From the NCBI GenBank assembly GCA_946555345.1, contig CAMNSS010000017.1, positions 1 to 64,000 of the forward strand: a DNA stretch of 64,000 bases, written 5' to 3'. The notes below the pieces were generated by a model. That model saw only the letters and a program-made list of their open reading frames with translations. It made no database searches and was not told where the DNA came from. A program made the position numbers and the translations under genes. Shown here in pieces: positions 1 through 7,794 of this stretch (position 1 is the stretch's first letter; each line of letters starts with the position of its first letter). Source of the DNA: an uncultured Eubacterium sp. (GTDB lineage Bacteria; Bacillota; Clostridia; Peptostreptococcales; Anaerovoracaceae).

Positions 1-55
1 GGGTTAGTTCCCCCAGCCGCCGCCCCATCCCGGCGGCCAGTATGATTGCCTGCAT
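1..55 (-). CDS. Nucleotidyltransferase, N-terminal fragment (cut by window edge)
   Basis: Only the first 18 codons lie in the window, starting at the ATG at 53-55 and running off base 1. They read MQAIILAAGMGRRLGELT, the textbook N-terminus of an NTP_transferase fold enzyme: beta strand, then the LAAGxGxRL nucleotide-binding loop. Such enzymes make NDP-sugars or CDP-alcohols. An AAGGAG ribosome binding site lies 6 bases upstream (about 62-67), so the start is secure. It is the last visible gene of the minus-strand flagellin-associated cluster. A choline/alcohol-phosphate cytidylyltransferase or sugar-1-phosphate nucleotidyltransferase are both possible; substrate specificity cannot be judged from this piece. 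Confidence 0.85.
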   Translation of the reverse strand, partial: MQAIILAAGMGRRLGELT

Positions 56-434
56 CTTTTTCTCCTTCTGCCAGGGGCTGGCCGCCCCTGGCGCTTGCGC
101 CTTTGCTTGTTCCTGCTACGTCTGCGTCCCTGCCTGCGTGCTGCATTCCAGTCGGCGTTCTGGCCGATCCACTACACTGCTACCCTTGCCAGCCCCATTG
201 CGCCAACCTGCGCTATGTCCGCATCCTTGCCTATGGCTATTACTCTATTAGCGTACCGTATTTACGTCTTCGTCTGCCCTGATTTGTCCAATCAGTATGC
301 TGTGTCTGCACCGATTGCCGCCGTTACAATTTCAACTGGTACGCCGTGGATTTCTCCGCTTGCACAGAAGCTAGGGCATATCTTCTTACGCTTTACGCTG
401 CATTTATTGGAAATTCCAATAAATGCATATTTTA
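56..434 (-). other. Gap upstream of the nucleotidyltransferase; hairpins, no gene
   Basis: About 380 bases between the GNAT gene stop and the nucleotidyltransferase start. Plus-strand open frames here show no family signal, are compositionally odd (Cys/Pro/Ala rich) and overlap the minus-strand leader, so I do not call them. A perfect 9-bp hairpin lies at 70-92 (GCCAGGGGC arm, 5-base loop), ending three bases before the ribosome binding site of the nucleotidyltransferase. A small GGCGCAAGCGCC stem sits beside it. Confidence 0.5.
399..427. repeat. 29-bp near-perfect palindrome after the GNAT gene
   Basis: Two 14-base arms (TGCATTTATTGGAA and its exact complement) flank a single central A. It sits 8 bases beyond the stop of the 435-1277 gene. 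There is no T-run, so it is not a classical intrinsic terminator. It could be a protein-binding site or an mRNA 3' stabilising stem. Confidence 0.6.
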
Positions 435-1277
435 CTAATCCAGCAACCAGTTTTCCATGTACTTATTCGTGAACTTCCAACCAAGTTTTTTATGGAGTTT
501 AACCGATGCAATATTTTCCAAATTCACGCTTGTCTTGCGTATGTCAGAAAATCCGCTACATGTGCAATAGTAAAATAAAATTGGAGCAAACCCATATAAT
601 TTATATTCTTCCTTGATAATCATCGCATCCGCATAACGTTTTCCGTTTTCGAGATGCCCGCTGGTATAGGCCAGAATCTCATCCTTATCGTTTACAATCG
701 CGACATAATTCCTGTCTTCAAATGTAGCTTTTATTTCATCTTCCGTCTGGTAGGGAATATGATAGTACTTGATCATGTCCTGACCGTCTATCAGCGCATT
801 GATTTGGTCATTGTAACTGTAATCAGCCCTTATGATGCGAAAGTTTTGATGCTCCAGGATTTTCTTGCTTCTCTGGTAATTTCGCTGGTGCGCCTCTTTG
901 AACGGCGCTGAATCCAATGTAAGGAAAACATTCGTATCTTTCAGGATAAACCCTTTTTCCTGCATTTGTTCTTCCATTTTCAACAGTTCCGCCTTCTTTT
1001 TATCCTTCACAAAACGCGTCCGGATCAGAGCCGGCTTGTCAAGCTCCGGCAAATCCCAGGATTGGCCAGGATCTATATGGAACAGCAGGCGGTAATACTT
1101 TTCTTCATCCAGAAAAAAGATAAGGCAACGATCGGAAACATGGTATTGAATCCGATTTAATTCAATAAAGCGTTTGATATCGTCTGAAAAAATATTATTA
1201 TTGGTAAATTTAACGCCTTTCTTCCGCATATCGTTGATTAACGTTCCATACGCCTCAATATCTTTCAATTCTTTCAT
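435..1277 (-). CDS. GNAT-type acyltransferase, cluster paralog 1
   Basis: A 280-residue soluble protein. The C-terminal half (about 150-280) has GNAT-like spacing: a strand pair around NDKDEILAYTSG, the segment IKEEYKLYGFAPILFYY, and a closing NIASVKLHKKLGWKFTNKY, which is the usual GNAT ending (N-x-A-x-x-L-Y/H-x-K-x-G-W). The N-terminal half is an unfamiliar partner domain shared with the paralog at 11413-12261. It lies 39 bases downstream of a carrier-protein gene. Known GNAT enzymes use acyl-CoA or acyl-ACP donors, so transfer of a carrier-bound acyl or aminoacyl group to a flagellar sugar is plausible. That role is inferred from context. The AAAGGAG site is somewhat far from the ATG (about 10 bases). 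Confidence 0.75.
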   Translation of the reverse strand: MKELKDIEAYGTLINDMRKKGVKFTNNNIFSDDIKRFIELNRIQYHVSDRCLIFFLDEEKYYRLLFHIDPGQSWDLPELDKPALIRTRFVKDKKKAELLKMEEQMQEKGFILKDTNVFLTLDSAPFKEAHQRNYQRSKKILEHQNFRIIRADYSYNDQINALIDGQDMIKYYHIPYQTEDEIKATFEDRNYVAIVNDKDEILAYTSGHLENGKRYADAMIIKEEYKLYGFAPILFYYCTCSGFSDIRKTSVNLENIASVKLHKKLGWKFTNKYMENWLLD

Positions 1278-1316
1278 TTATTCCATTCTCCTTTAGGAAT
1301 TTTTATCCGTTTTGTT

Positions 1317-1568
1317 TTAAACTGATCCAAGAATGCGCCCGATCATCTCAACCACGGAATCAACGGTCCTGAAATTATTCGGAACGACATATTGTGCTTC
1401 AATTTCAATGCCAAACGTATCTTCCAATTCCATCATCATTGGAACAATATCAAATGAAGAAATGATTCCATAAACCAACAAATCCTTGTCCTGATTGTCC
1501 TGAATTTCCTCATTTACCGTACACAATGCATTCAATACTTTTTTCCTCAGATCCGCTTTGTTGTCCAT
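1317..1568 (-). CDS. Stand-alone acyl/peptidyl carrier protein with altered attachment motif
   Basis: An 83-residue acidic four-helix carrier protein, closely related to the one at 7495-7737. The phosphopantetheine site reads IISSFDIV, with the attachment serine at residue 38. The Asp that normally precedes it (DSF/DSL) is Ser here, whereas the sister protein keeps IIDSFDIV. That Asp helps recognition by 4'-phosphopantetheinyl transferase, so loading may be less efficient or use a particular transferase. AGAGGA precedes the ATG at normal spacing. It sits between the DltA-like gene and a GNAT gene, so it may receive the adenylated acid and hand it to the GNAT. Confidence 0.85.
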   Translation of the reverse strand: MDNKADLRKKVLNALCTVNEEIQDNQDKDLLVYGIISSFDIVPMMMELEDTFGIEIEAQYVVPNNFRTVDSVVEMIGRILGSV

Positions 1569-1683
1569 TTTATGATTCCTCTCTTATCACATTGTAATGG
1601 TTTTATAAAATTTGTCGCTGATCATTACATCAAGATATCCTTGCGTCGTCGTACCATCCGTCTATGCTCAAATTCTACACCTA

Positions 1684-1800
1684 TTATTCTAGCATCCAGT
1701 TTTCCATATATTTATCTGTAAACTTCCAGCCCAGCTTTTCATAAAGCTTGACAGACGCTGAACTTGCTAAATCTATGCTTGTTTTCCGCGCAAAATTTCC
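1684..1800 (-). pseudogene. C-terminal remnant of a GNAT paralog
   Basis: Read on the minus strand, about 39 codons end in TAA at 1684-1686 and include RKTSIDLASSASVKLYEKLG followed by WKFTDKYMENWMLE. This matches 24 of 34 C-terminal residues of the intact GNAT at 435-1277. No start codon or N-terminal domain precedes it: the upstream sequence runs into the gap before the DltA-like stop at 1887. It is a truncated extra copy, probably left by recombination between repeated ACP-GNAT modules. Homology fades somewhere between 1800 and 1815. Confidence 0.85.
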
Positions 1801-1886
1801 ATGCGCTTTTTGCAAAACGATCCAAAGGTACGCCCGCTCGGTTTAACCGCCAGCCTGTTTATCCTAAAACAACCCCGCCCGCTTGA

Positions 1887-3425
1887 TTATATTAGCATCT
1901 GTAATTTCTTTCGATCCACTTTTCCATTCTGGTTTCGAGGTAGCTCGCTCAGGCAGATGATTTTTGACGGAACCATATATTCCGGAAGCCGCTGGCTTAA
2001 CGCCTCTTTTATCCGATTCCGAATTTTCTGTTCATCATTTTGTTCTGCCGCATCAGGCGCAAGGACGACAAATGCAGCTAAACGCCGCAATTTGTTATGA
2101 GCATCTAATTTTGGAATTACGACAGCGCTCGAAACGATTCCTAAACGTAACAGGTTCTGTTCGATGTCGCTTAACTCAATCCGATATCCGTGAAGCTGGA
2201 TCTGCATATCGGACCTGCCGCTAAAATGCAGAACGCCGTCTTCGTCCAAATAGCCCTGATCCCCTGTTTTATACGCATACCGCTGCTCAAAGCCTTGCAA
2301 ATATGGCACAAATGCTGCTTTTGTCAATTCCGGCTGCCTAAAATATCCTCGGCCAACCGTATCGCTTTTGATCACAATTTCACCTGCTTCATTCCGATCT
2401 GCCAGCGTCCCATCCGTCCGCCAGATTTCAATGCTGCAATCCGGCTTCGGCTTTCCTACCGGAAGCGCGCTTTCATCCTCTGCCAATTCTCTCGTTATAA
2501 TCTGGGATGTAACGGCCACCGTCGCCTCCGTAGGTCCGTATGCATTGATAATATCCGCAGCAGGAAACCGATCCATAAGCCGCTTCGCCGTCATATTGGG
2601 CAAAACCTCGCCGCAGAAAAAAAACATTTTTAACTTTGGCAAAAGAGCCTGTGAAAATTTTTTACTCATTAAACACATATCGGCTAACGAAGGCGTTGAG
2701 ACCCATACAACCGCTTCAGACTGCTCCATGGCCTGCAACACGCGCTTAAATTTATCCTGTATTGCATCGTCTATAATATACAGCGTTCCGCCCGTAAATA
2801 AACTGGTATACACATCCATGACAGACAGGTCAAAAGAGAACGGGGACTGGTTCAAGAAAACAAAATCGTCTCCCTGATATGGCTTCACCATGGATTCAGA
2901 CCATTGCAAAAAACGATCGATACAGCCTGCCGTAATTTCGACGCCCTTTGGCTTTCCCGTGCTTCCCGAAGTAAAGAGAATATATAAAATATCGTCTCCT
3001 TGGATCGCAGGGATAATATTGCCGCAATCCTGTTCACCATTGCAAATCCGTACGATCTCTTCCAGTGGGATCACCGAAAAAAAATCATCCTGCAACGACT
3101 CTGCCGCAAACACGATATGAGGCTGTATCGTTTCCATGATATCCCGCATGCGCTCCCTCGGCATGGACGTATCAACCGGACAATACGGATGCGCCGCTTT
3201 CATGCAGGCTAAAAAGATTACCAGCATATAAGGATTCTTATTACCATATACGATAATAGGCGATTTATCTTTCGGTACATTTTGATTGATATATGCCGCC
3301 AGTACATTAGAAAAACGTTCTAATGCTTCATACGTCAAAACCGCTTCCCGGCAGCTGTCATTGCGCACCGCAATCCGCTTCGGGCATTCCTGCGCATATT
3401 GTTTTATATTCTCCAGTAATTGCAT
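1887..3425 (-). CDS. DltA-like amino acid-activating (adenylation) enzyme
   Basis: A 512-residue adenylate-forming enzyme of the NRPS A-domain/DltA branch. Visible core motifs are the P-loop LFTSGSTGKPKGV near 150, SPFSFDLSVMD near 192-202, FFFCGEVLP, NAYGPTEATV near 295, KTGDQGY and NQNGKVDRKKL near 500, with the catalytic Lys. The FDLSVMD segment is very close to DltA, where the Asp of FD (around residue 197) binds the substrate amino group, so an amino acid substrate is likely. No DltB or DltD is nearby, so this is not a teichoic acid D-alanylation operon. It probably loads one of the cluster's carrier proteins. The ATG at 3423-3425, behind AAGGAG with 7-base spacing, is preferred over an upstream ATG at 3464. 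The identity of the amino acid is unknown. Confidence 0.85.
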   Translation of the reverse strand: MQLLENIKQYAQECPKRIAVRNDSCREAVLTYEALERFSNVLAAYINQNVPKDKSPIIVYGNKNPYMLVIFLACMKAAHPYCPVDTSMPRERMRDIMETIQPHIVFAAESLQDDFFSVIPLEEIVRICNGEQDCGNIIPAIQGDDILYILFTSGSTGKPKGVEITAGCIDRFLQWSESMVKPYQGDDFVFLNQSPFSFDLSVMDVYTSLFTGGTLYIIDDAIQDKFKRVLQAMEQSEAVVWVSTPSLADMCLMSKKFSQALLPKLKMFFFCGEVLPNMTAKRLMDRFPAADIINAYGPTEATVAVTSQIITRELAEDESALPVGKPKPDCSIEIWRTDGTLADRNEAGEIVIKSDTVGRGYFRQPELTKAAFVPYLQGFEQRYAYKTGDQGYLDEDGVLHFSGRSDMQIQLHGYRIELSDIEQNLLRLGIVSSAVVIPKLDAHNKLRRLAAFVVLAPDAAEQNDEQKIRNRIKEALSQRLPEYMVPSKIICLSELPRNQNGKVDRKKLQMLI

Positions 3426-3482
3426 GACATTTCTCCTTTTGCCCTGATCCTGCAACACGCTCACTGCAAATGAAATGATTCA

Positions 3483-6251
3483 TCACGCCTGCTTATATGC
3501 TCCGCTTTGATACGTTTCTTTCAGGCTGCGCCGGTTAATCTTCCCATTCGCATTGTGCGGCAGTTCCTCCTGCCATATGATTTTCTCCGGGATCATGTAG
3601 TCTGTAAGCTGCGTCTGCAACTGCTCCTTCACCTCTTTTTTCTCAAGCTGCTTTCCACTGTAAAACATCACGATCTTATTTCTTTTGTCATCGTAAATGC
3701 AAGCGCTCATGGAAATTCCCTCAATCTTGCCTGCGGCAGTTTCGATCTCGCCCAGCTCTACCCGGTGCCCCTTGTGCTTGATCTGATAATCTTTTCGTCC
3801 GGCATACATCAGTTCACCCTGTTCATTGTATCTTCCAAGGTCGCCTGTCCGGTATATTTTTTCCGGATATTGCGTATTTGCGGGATTCTGGATAAATGCC
3901 TTTTCCGTCTGTTCCGAGTTGTTGTAATACCCATACGCCAGACCGCATCCCCGTACGCAGATTTCCCCGAGTTCATCCCCTTCCACCAGCGCATTGTTTT
4001 CGTTTAAAACCAAAAGCTCCATATTCCTGCACGGCTTGCCGATCGGCAGGGGTTCATCGTTTTCAAAATCTCTGTCTACAATATAATAGGAACAGTTCAT
4101 CGTAATCTCTGTCATTCCATAAAGGTTCGCAAACGTCGCATCAGGCAAAGCCGCCCGCCACATATTCAGTTGCTTATTCGGCATCACTTCACCGCAAAAA
4201 AAGACTTTATTCAGGGTATCCGATTTCCAAGAAGACAAAGCGCGTACATTGGCAACCAGGCAGAGAGCCGACGGCACCCAGCAAATCGTCGTAATCTTTT
4301 TTGCATTGAGATAATCCAAAAGCTGTACCGGAAAACCAAAAAGTTCCTTCGGGATAATATGCACAGTGCACCCGTTTCGCACGCCCGTATAAATGTCAAA
4401 CGTGGAATTGTCAAAATAAAACGGCGACTGGTTTCCAAGCACATCGCGATCCGTGATTCCAAGCGTGCTGCCAATCCATTCTGCACTGTCAATGATCGCC
4501 CTGTGGCTGATCAATACCCCCTTGGGAAACCCTGTCGAGCCACTGGTAAAAAGTACGTAGAGCGGATCGGTTTCCAGCATGGATGCTTTAATCCGTTCAA
4601 GCGCCCGCACATCGCCAAATTCCTCAACCGCATCTTCATAAGAAACGACAGGAATCTCAAAATGCTCCGCCGTTTCCATATTTTCCTCATCTGCGATAAC
4701 CAGTTTCGGCTTTAAAATATCCATGATTTTCTGCATACGCTCTATCGGCATCGCTTCATCGATTGGACAATAGAAATTCCCGCTGTACACAACGCCAAAA
4801 AATGCCGTCACGCTATGCACGGATTTGCGCATTAAAACAGCAACCGGCTGCTTTTCAATGCCAAACTTCTTCGCAATATGGCTGCCGATGCTTCTCGCAT
4901 ATTCCCGCAGCTGATAGTAACGGATGAATTCCCGCTCATCGGAAAAAGCGGTTTTGCTTCCATACTGGTACGCACTGTGTTCCAAATAATCCAAAACGTT
5001 TGTGATCATTCCATCCTCCTCAAAATGAAGCAAACCATAAAGGGTTTGCGCATTCACGCAATAATCGGCAAAATATGCTACATATTCATCTGTATTCATA
5101 TAACGGATATTTTCATAAGATACAATCCGGTATATTTTTTCCGCCGCTTCCGCTTCCAAACCGAAATGTTTTAAAACGCAAGAATAGGGAGGAACCTCAC
5201 TGCCCGACCATTCGCACGCCGCTTCTGCAATGTCATCATAACAAATCCTGGATTCTTCATGGCCGATTATCCCAAAAATACACTTCAGCATATAGGCAAT
5301 AATTCGCGGATGCCATTCTTCAAGGCTCCTGCTTACGACAATGCTGGACTTCTGCCTGATAATTTCCTCTGCCAATGGGATATCCGCCAATTCATCCGAC
5401 TCCCTGATATATGCGATCGCCTCTTCAAAGTTTTTCTCAATCTGCGCTTTGTCCAGTAATTCCGGATCATAAAACGCATTTATAATATCTTTTTTTAACC
5501 ATTTTTCCCTGATGAAGCGTTCCATCATGAGATCCAGCGGCGAAAATGCATAGTATTTATACGGGATTTTGCTCATTTCATATTCCCGGAAACAATATTT
5601 GCTTAAATATCCATCTTTGTCCATCTGCGGATAGAGCCCTGCAAAATCATTTCCCGAAATTGCGATACGGATACACGGCGTTTTCATTTGATTTGCTTTA
5701 ATCAGGTTGCCTCCGTATCCCGCCACGCTCTTGATGCTGTAAATATACACGTCGCTTACCTTGGCAACGTGCTGATATTCCTGATATTGCCTTACTTCTC
5801 CCCTGTAAAAATTATAATAATTATAATACTTCACCGTATGCTGTGCAGAAAACCCGGGACAGGCCTTTAGCGCTGCGGTAAGCTGCGACATTGCGCCGCC
5901 TCCCATAACAACGGCCAGCTTCTTTCGCTGCACAACTGCGCGGACAACATAGATGCTGGCATAGTCAATATATTCCACAAGCTGCAACAGGTTCAATTTA
6001 TTCTGTGAACGGATAAACTGCCCGGTAATCACAATATATCGATCAGGGCCGATTTCATAATCGTCAAACCAGACAGTTTCAACCCCGTATTCGGAAAACG
6101 GTTGCAACTCCAGTTCCTCCGCAAAGTCCGTCAGATGAACGATATCGGAAAAAAACGGCAGCAATTCCTTGATAAAGCGTTCCGATCCTTCATCATTTCC
6201 ATAAACGGCAATCCTGCCGGATTGCAGCTTGCGGTCAATCTGTGTTCTCAT
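3483..6251 (-). CDS. WcbI-like domain fused to a DltA-like adenylation domain
   Basis: 922 residues in two parts. Residues 1-400 resemble the separate protein encoded just upstream (6257-7498): a Rossmann-like start (GRIAVYGNDEGSERF), a WcbI-type core starting KLAVVMGGGAMSQL near residue 108, and the shared DVYIYS...YPQMDKDGYL segment. The WcbI Cys position (GTC in the neighbour) is Gly here, so this half may be non-catalytic. Residues 415-915 form a full A domain: LFTSGSTGFPKGV near 567, SPFYFDNSTFD with the amino-group-binding Asp, FFCGEVMP, NLYGMTEITM, RTGDLGRY and NANGKINRRSL. It is 5 bases downstream of its paralog, so both are co-translated. I infer amino acid activation coupled to a glycan-handling domain; the fusion is unfamiliar to me. 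Confidence 0.8.
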   Translation of the reverse strand: MRTQIDRKLQSGRIAVYGNDEGSERFIKELLPFFSDIVHLTDFAEELELQPFSEYGVETVWFDDYEIGPDRYIVITGQFIRSQNKLNLLQLVEYIDYASIYVVRAVVQRKKLAVVMGGGAMSQLTAALKACPGFSAQHTVKYYNYYNFYRGEVRQYQEYQHVAKVSDVYIYSIKSVAGYGGNLIKANQMKTPCIRIAISGNDFAGLYPQMDKDGYLSKYCFREYEMSKIPYKYYAFSPLDLMMERFIREKWLKKDIINAFYDPELLDKAQIEKNFEEAIAYIRESDELADIPLAEEIIRQKSSIVVSRSLEEWHPRIIAYMLKCIFGIIGHEESRICYDDIAEAACEWSGSEVPPYSCVLKHFGLEAEAAEKIYRIVSYENIRYMNTDEYVAYFADYCVNAQTLYGLLHFEEDGMITNVLDYLEHSAYQYGSKTAFSDEREFIRYYQLREYARSIGSHIAKKFGIEKQPVAVLMRKSVHSVTAFFGVVYSGNFYCPIDEAMPIERMQKIMDILKPKLVIADEENMETAEHFEIPVVSYEDAVEEFGDVRALERIKASMLETDPLYVLFTSGSTGFPKGVLISHRAIIDSAEWIGSTLGITDRDVLGNQSPFYFDNSTFDIYTGVRNGCTVHIIPKELFGFPVQLLDYLNAKKITTICWVPSALCLVANVRALSSWKSDTLNKVFFCGEVMPNKQLNMWRAALPDATFANLYGMTEITMNCSYYIVDRDFENDEPLPIGKPCRNMELLVLNENNALVEGDELGEICVRGCGLAYGYYNNSEQTEKAFIQNPANTQYPEKIYRTGDLGRYNEQGELMYAGRKDYQIKHKGHRVELGEIETAAGKIEGISMSACIYDDKRNKIVMFYSGKQLEKKEVKEQLQTQLTDYMIPEKIIWQEELPHNANGKINRRSLKETYQSGAYKQA

Positions 6252-6256
6252 GAGCC

Positions 6257-7498
6257 TTACCAGCCTTTCCTAATTTTTAAAACAGCCTGTATATATGATG
6301 CGTAATGTATCACATATTCTTTAAAAGTCATCAGGCGGATGCCTTTGCAAGTCATTACTTCATATCGGGTGTTTTCGTCAATCCATGATAACCCTAAGTA
6401 TTTTGCAACCGATGGATAGATCGGCATATCGCTGCTCCTATGTATGTACTCAGGCGCTTCCTTAATAATTTCGTCAAGCGCTTCCTCGCATATCTCCAAA
6501 TGGCCTAAAACTTGCTTCACATATTCCCACAACAACGCCTTCTTCGGATGGGTAAAGTCTTGCCATAGCATTTTCGCCTGGTACTGGCTTTTGATAAAGT
6601 CCCCTACCTTCACTTCGAGTCCCTTTTCTGCCATTTTCAGCGTTTTGAAACATATCCTCAGGTGTTTTTTCAATTCTTTTTCACTGTAGTAATCATCCGC
6701 TGATAAAATGCGGCAGATTTCCTCCGGTGATTTTCCTTCTTCCACCAGCCTTGTAATGTTCGCATCTTCCCTGCTGTACATCAAATGCCAGAATTTATTG
6801 TCAAACGGCGCCGCCACTTCAAACAGCCAGTTAGCATTGTAGCCCATATTGTGAAGCTGCGGCCAATAACCGGGAAAAGTCGCCTTTGAAACTCCGATCA
6901 TCTTGCAGTCCGCAGGAAGGTTTTTTCTCTGCATATTATACGCTTCACTGGGATGGAGCAACTTATTCGCATAGACATATATATCACAAATATCTTTCGC
7001 ATAATATAAGCGGCGGATCTCTGCGATCGTATCCTTTTCTTTGATATTTCCCTGTACAAAAATGCTGACGTACTGATCCGTAAATGCCGGGACGCTGCCA
7101 AGCGAATAATAGACGTCCCTTAAAATGCAAGTGCCGTAAAAAAGAGCCAGCTTCTTGTCCTCCAATACAGCTTCCGCCACCCTGTAATCGATAAAATCCT
7201 CAAACATAGCATATCCATCGCATTCCAACTGGCTGGCGATGTTATCAAAAGCGATAAAAACGCCCAGCACGACATAATACCTGCCTTTCAGCTCCTGCGC
7301 CTGGTATTGGCGGATATCCAGCTCACCGCAAAACCGCTTTTCGCCCCATTCCGTACTCGTATTGGTCACACAAAATGCAAAGTTCAGCTTATCCTTATAC
7401 ATTTCATAAAACTCATGCGCCCTCATTCCTGCGCCGAAAAGCACGATTTCCTTATTTTGCAGTTGCTCCAGCATTCTTTGCCTTAATAATTCTTTCAT
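6257..7498 (-). CDS. WcbI-like polysaccharide biosynthesis protein
   Basis: 413 residues. The N-terminus (EIVLFGAGMRAHEFYEMYKD) looks like the small Rossmann-type domain often placed before sugar-modifying enzymes. From about residue 115 the core reads KLALFYGTCILRDVYYSL, similar to the conserved G-N/T-C start of WcbI-family proteins, which are thought to bind CoA and act as acyltransferases on capsular sugars. The rest is paralogous to the N-terminal 400 residues of the next gene. The start overlaps the carrier-protein stop by 4 bases (ATGA), indicating translational coupling. Role in sugar acylation is inferred; the family assignment itself is moderate. Confidence 0.6.
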   Translation of the reverse strand: MKELLRQRMLEQLQNKEIVLFGAGMRAHEFYEMYKDKLNFAFCVTNTSTEWGEKRFCGELDIRQYQAQELKGRYYVVLGVFIAFDNIASQLECDGYAMFEDFIDYRVAEAVLEDKKLALFYGTCILRDVYYSLGSVPAFTDQYVSIFVQGNIKEKDTIAEIRRLYYAKDICDIYVYANKLLHPSEAYNMQRKNLPADCKMIGVSKATFPGYWPQLHNMGYNANWLFEVAAPFDNKFWHLMYSREDANITRLVEEGKSPEEICRILSADDYYSEKELKKHLRICFKTLKMAEKGLEVKVGDFIKSQYQAKMLWQDFTHPKKALLWEYVKQVLGHLEICEEALDEIIKEAPEYIHRSSDMPIYPSVAKYLGLSWIDENTRYEVMTCKGIRLMTFKEYVIHYASYIQAVLKIRKGW

Positions 7499-7737
7499 CC
7501 TTTAATTACTCGCTCCACCACTTCAACGATACTGTCCACAGTCCTGAAATTATCAGGCGTCACGTCTTCCGCTTCAATCTCGATTTCAAATGCGTCTTCC
7601 AGTTCTACCATCATGGCAACGATATCAAATGAATCGATGATATCGTTCAAAAGAAGATCCTGGTCCTGATTCTCCATGATTTCGTCATTCACTTCACAAA
7701 TTGCTTCCAATACTCTTTCTCTGATGCTCTTTTCCAT
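7495..7737 (-). CDS. Stand-alone acyl/peptidyl carrier protein
   Basis: 80 residues, acidic, helix-rich, with a canonical phosphopantetheine attachment motif NDIIDSFDIV (Ser36). Residues after the site (ELEDAFEIEIEAEDVTPDNF) fit the carrier-protein helix II/III pattern. It precedes the WcbI-like gene with a 4-base stop/start overlap and lies downstream of the methyltransferase. Its closest relative in the window is the carrier protein at 1317-1568, so the two arose by duplication. The likely partners are the two DltA-like adenylating enzymes downstream. Confidence 0.9.
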   Translation of the reverse strand: MEKSIRERVLEAICEVNDEIMENQDQDLLLNDIIDSFDIVAMMVELEDAFEIEIEAEDVTPDNFRTVDSIVEVVERVIKG

Positions 7738-7794
7738 TTTTTATTTTCCTTTCCGGCTATCAATAAATGTTGCTGGCAACGCCAGGTTTGCCCA

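Noticed and set aside
95-472. Plus-strand open frame of 125 residues at the window start
   Set aside because: It overlaps the GNAT 3' end on the other strand, has no ribosome binding site, an implausible Cys/Pro-rich composition and no family signal.
1887-3425. Teichoic acid D-alanylation (dlt) operon
   Set aside because: Two DltA-like proteins and carrier proteins are present, but DltB, DltD and DltX are absent and the surroundings are flagellar and glycan-modification genes.
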